Positions 60,761 through 64,000 of a stretch of DNA of 64,000 bases are shown here, in pieces; position 1 is the stretch's first letter; every line of letters begins with the position of its first letter. A program made the translations under genes and the position numbers. The notes under the pieces are model-generated. The model did not search any database and was not told the origin of the DNA. It worked only from the letters and a program-made list of their open reading frames with translations. The DNA comes from Dendrophyllia cribrosa (Eukaryota; Cnidaria; Anthozoa; Scleractinia; Dendrophylliidae), in the NCBI GenBank assembly GCA_024195265.1, contig JAJLRJ010000005.1:43078587-43142586 (forward strand), read 5' to 3'.

Positions 60761-60996
60761 TAGACTACGAGTAGTCCCTCCTTTTTCCTCAGGGATAGTA
60801 GAGCGAGCGAAACGCGAGCGAGCGTGAAAATCACCCCACGCGAGAAAGGCGAGACGCGCGGCGGGGAGAGCGTCTCTTTTTTCTCTCTCCCCGCCGCGCG
60901 TCTCGCTTTTCTCGCGTGGGGTGATTTTCACGCGCGCTCGCGTTTCATTCTCGCTCTACTATCCCTGAGGGAAAAGGAGGGACTACTCGTAGTCTA
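60761..60996. mobile_element. Near-perfect palindromic MITE with 9-bp target duplication
   Basis: TAGACTACGAGTAGTCCCTC and its reverse complement, with arms of about 110 bp rich in CGCG. AGAAGTGCC flanks both sides (60752-60760 and 60997-61005). This looks like a recent insertion, possibly Mutator-like. Confidence 0.9.
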
Positions 60997-61005
60997 AGAA
61001 GTGCC

Positions 61006-62030
61006 CTGCTTTAGGATAATCTACATGTATATATAAAACGTGGCCTTTTTTGCAATGCAGACAACGGCTTTTCATGACACATTTGCTGTTACCAAGACGA
61101 TTATACAACGATTATACCACCTGTTCACGAAACACAAAATTGCGGTAATTTGTTTCCAATTAGTCAACGGTTCTATGCCCTGGGAGGAGCTCTTGACTCC
61201 AAGAAACCGATCACTTTACTTCTGAGCGGGGTGAGGGTGATTGTAAAAAAAAATAGATATCCTGCAAGCCAACTCGTTGAAAAAAAGAATATCCTGTAAC
61301 TGCGAAGCCCCCAACTGGAGGCTTTGTTTTTTAAGGGAAATGTTTTTACAGGGACACAGCTAAAGGAAATAAAGCAAGACAAGATCAACCGCATCCCTCC
61401 CCCCCCCCCCCCCTCCCCCCCAGAAAATTAATGACAATGCTACTACTTAGTCAAGTCAAAAAATATTAGATATGTACATCTAGTTGGCCTAGGGGAGAAA
61501 CATTTTCTCCTTAATATTTTCGCGGGAGTAAATTTCTCTGGGATAAACTTTTAGCTGATCGTAGAAATCTGTTCAGTCCCAAAAATTCATACAAAGGCAG
61601 AAGGCAATAGCACAAACTTCCTGCAAACTTCTATTTCAAGATATTTACTTTTTTAAAGTAGTTTGCTTCACTGCCACCTGTCGCTACAAGAAATCAAACT
61701 TTGGTATCACATTGTGAATATTTTTCATTATACCCAGCAGGCTTTACATAGTTAATTTCAAATGATCTCCACATTTAACATCCAATCTCTTGATTTAAAA
61801 TAAAAAATGTTTTGTGAAGTTCACCCCACTAAGTAGTTTTCAACATTCTTGGGTAACAGTTTACATTTTAGCCAAGGTCAGATTAAGAGATCCCGTTGCA
61901 CCACACATGATGATCGTCACTTGCTAAGATTATTTGTACACTTATTTGTTAAGCACACAACTGAAACGGTGAAGGAATTTTTTGCGCCACCTTATTTCTG
62001 GTCTTGAAAGCTGATGGCATATTTCAAACC
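61006..62030. other. Anonymous stretch
   Basis: No gene recognised. A C run lies at about 61397-61422. Confidence 0.35.
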
Positions 62031-62035
62031 CTTAA

Positions 62036-64000
62036 AAGGCCGTTTACACGACAGAAAAAATAGGTCCGCAATGCGTACATGAGTGAGCTTACGATGAAAA
62101 TTTGCACGGAAATATCTAGAGACGGAATTTGTGATGTCGAAAATGTTACTGTCAAAGATATTAAGCTAAATGAGAAATACACCATAGGCTGTCTGCCTCT
62201 GATTTTTCATAAAAATTATTTAACGATATAATGTGGTACTGTCACAGGTATGGAAGCACAACTTAAAAAATGGTTCATTGACTGTATAACTGGTGCAAGT
62301 GTTCCAAGTCCAAGAGATGTGATAAAAACACATGTCCACCAAGCACCATTGTGGCTTGCAACTTAACGTCTCAAGAGCTTCTGTATTGGAAAAGTATCTT
62401 GGTTTGTCGAGGACGATTTTTTGTTTTGTTGGACTGGAAGATCGTTCGTTAATTTGGTATCGTTTTTGTCACGCTATGTAATGTCACTACAAGGACCGAG
62501 TTATCATCATTGTCATCATCAAAGTTATCATATTAGCAAATTTCTGAAAAAAAAAAATGTAAATCATATACAGCAGTCCCTCTGTTAAGCTGAAACCCTC
62601 AGGACCTTGAGAACCATTTCCAGTAAAGGACTGGTGAATACATATTTTGGGTTTTTGAGAAATGACCACTTAATAGAGGAAGTACTGTAACTGTGAACAT
62701 GAACAAAATTCAAGATCTACCGCACATGGATTTACACAAGGATGGGTGCCTATTTGAAATAGGTGTTTATTTGAAACAGTGTCTGACAAACAAACATGGT
62801 CGGGTTTCACATGTAAGGAGTGGTAAAACCCCATACTGACAGTAAAGATTGACACTATTTTACTCAAGGCAGGCAATGTTATCTTTTAATCAAAATATAT
62901 AAATTTAAAGATCAATTTAATAAAACTTTTACGCTTGTAGCTATTGTTTTAGAGGTCTGAAACAATAACTACACTTGTAAATTACAGCTGTAAAAGTTTT
63001 ATGAAATTGAGCCCTGGTTGGTGCTTATAGCATGTAGCTGTTTGCATACAGTATCAGCATTGCCAACAATAACAGTAAAACATTAACATTTATTCTCAAG
63101 TTTTTTTGGAATGTAGGTAGCTGTAACAAGTATAGTTAACTTACATTTTAAACTTAGTAACATCAACGTTTTCAAACAATAACTTTTCAACGTTTTAGTG
63201 TAACTGCACTTAACCCAGATTTGTGTCTCTATTAAAAAAGACATTATTTGTTCTCCGAAGAGAATTCATCGTTTCCCGAAGGAAATATTTTGTTCCCAGA
63301 AGGGAATTATATGACCCTGAGACAGGGTTATGGATTGCCAGTTGTTGTACATGGAGCAATTCGCAATGCTGGACTGCACAAGTCACTCGGCGGCCATCAC
63401 AGCTGTCTTTAAAAGTACATCTCCGTGATTTAGGGAACCTTTTGTTGGCGAAGATTTTGTCTACACCTTCAAAACATCTGAAAAACTCTTTACGTGAAAA
63501 CAATAGACACATTGCTTGAATGCGGTGCCTGATTACTGGTGCAATATGACACGAAAACATCTTAAATTTCGAGTCTCTTACCTCTCTTTCTCCAACGGCG
63601 AAAAAACGTGATTGCTTCCACGTTCAGTGTTTTTGATATCAAAAATACGTCGTTCGTTATCCGGGATGATCCAGGATCAGTTCGCAGCACTTCGTGTTCA
63701 ACCTCGCTCATATTCGCGTGTTCGTGCTCTCATCGTTCGTACGGAAATAAACAATAATGTTCGAGACCAGGCACCGTGATACCGAAGACAACCCGAAAAT
63801 TGGACTACCACGGACTTACGGACACTTGCCATGACATAGAGTGAGATTACACTTCATGTAAGCTCACTCAAAAATGGGTACAGACCCGTCAAGAAAGAAG
63901 TACAGACCTCACATTTTCGCCCGTGTAAACTATGCGTACCATGTCTTTTGGGATTGGTCCGGACCCGTGTTTTTTCAGGTTTTGGGGCCATAGACGTCTA
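62036..64000. mobile_element. Possible long GGCCGTTTACACG element, right end outside
   Basis: TTAAAAGGCCGTTTACACGACA at 62033 and similar words near 63921 (CGCCCGTGTAAACTATGCGT) with GGTCCGCAATGCGTAC versus GCGTACCATGTC... in opposite orientation suggest inverted ends. If so, the exon candidate at 63582 lies inside. Weak. Confidence 0.3.
63582..63711 (-). CDS. Candidate first coding exon of another gene
   Basis: An ATG at 63709-63711 opens MSEVEHEVLRTDPGSSRITN, continuing to FFRRWRKR at a GTAAGA donor (phase 1). It has no signal peptide. The phase would fit the PAN exon of gene A, but a cytosolic start does not suit that gene, so it may belong to a different gene or an element. Unrecognised. 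Confidence 0.3.

Noticed and set aside
60689..60931. 80-residue minus frame rich in Arg and Glu
   Set aside because: It lies within the palindromic MITE at 60761-60996.
63210..63560. Antisense pair of about 100-residue frames with Arg-Arg repeats
   Set aside because: They overlap on opposite strands and come from a short CGAAG/GAAGG-type repeat near 63250-63300; no domain seen.

Overview
This 64 kb window is eukaryotic: its genes are split into short GT-AG exons separated by long, repeat-filled introns. The secreted modules (PAN/apple, EGF, LamG-like, fibrinogen-like, PLAT, sushi, HYR) and the transposon types (Penelope-like elements, RTE- and CR1-like LINEs, dense MITEs) suggest an anthozoan cnidarian, most likely a stony coral. 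This assignment is an inference from domain and repeat style; no database was searched. I recognise no prokaryotic gene, CRISPR array or intact virus.

Two multi-exon genes lie in tandem on the minus strand. Gene A (59937 down to the stop codon at 48304) has seven visible exons. They encode, in order, PAN/apple, EGF, Ca-binding EGF, a truncated Ca-binding EGF, a LamG/concanavalin-like domain and a two-exon fibrinogen-like C-terminus. The exons join in one open frame (about 612 residues); the signal-peptide exon was not found. Gene B (38528 down to 3370, continuing past position 1) has thirteen exons: signal peptide, PLAT domain over three exons, a short Cys exon, four Ca-binding EGFs, sushi, two HYR and a second sushi. 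All thirteen junctions keep frame (about 601 residues so far). From the Cys exon on, every exon is phase 1-1, the classic exon-shuffling signature. Both genes look like extracellular adhesion or matrix proteins. Their shared orientation and module style suggest a locus of secreted cell-surface or matrix genes, possibly of the skeletal-matrix or immune-recognition kind.

Region by region: 1-3.3 kb is MITE-rich intron. 3.4-38.5 kb is gene B, whose introns hold MITEs with TTAA, TTA/TAA or 7-8 bp target duplications, a 106-bp satellite, a 23-bp minisatellite, LINE fragments, a Crypton-like remnant and a tRNA-like sequence inside a MITE. 38.5-48.3 kb is the intergenic gap, with a Penelope-like fragment, a LINE end with a trinucleotide tail, and several MITEs. 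48.3-59.9 kb is gene A, whose introns contain two head-to-head Penelope copies, an 81-bp minisatellite and a decayed duplicate of an EGF exon. 60-64 kb is mostly anonymous, with one perfect MITE and one candidate first exon of another gene.

The points most worth a second look are: the phase-perfect PLAT-EGF-sushi-HYR gene; the EGF that lost its third disulfide yet still splices in frame; a family of MITEs with similar termini whose arms are made of different short tandem repeats; a MITE core amplified into a satellite at three places; and four Penelope-type ends that share a hammerhead-like core.
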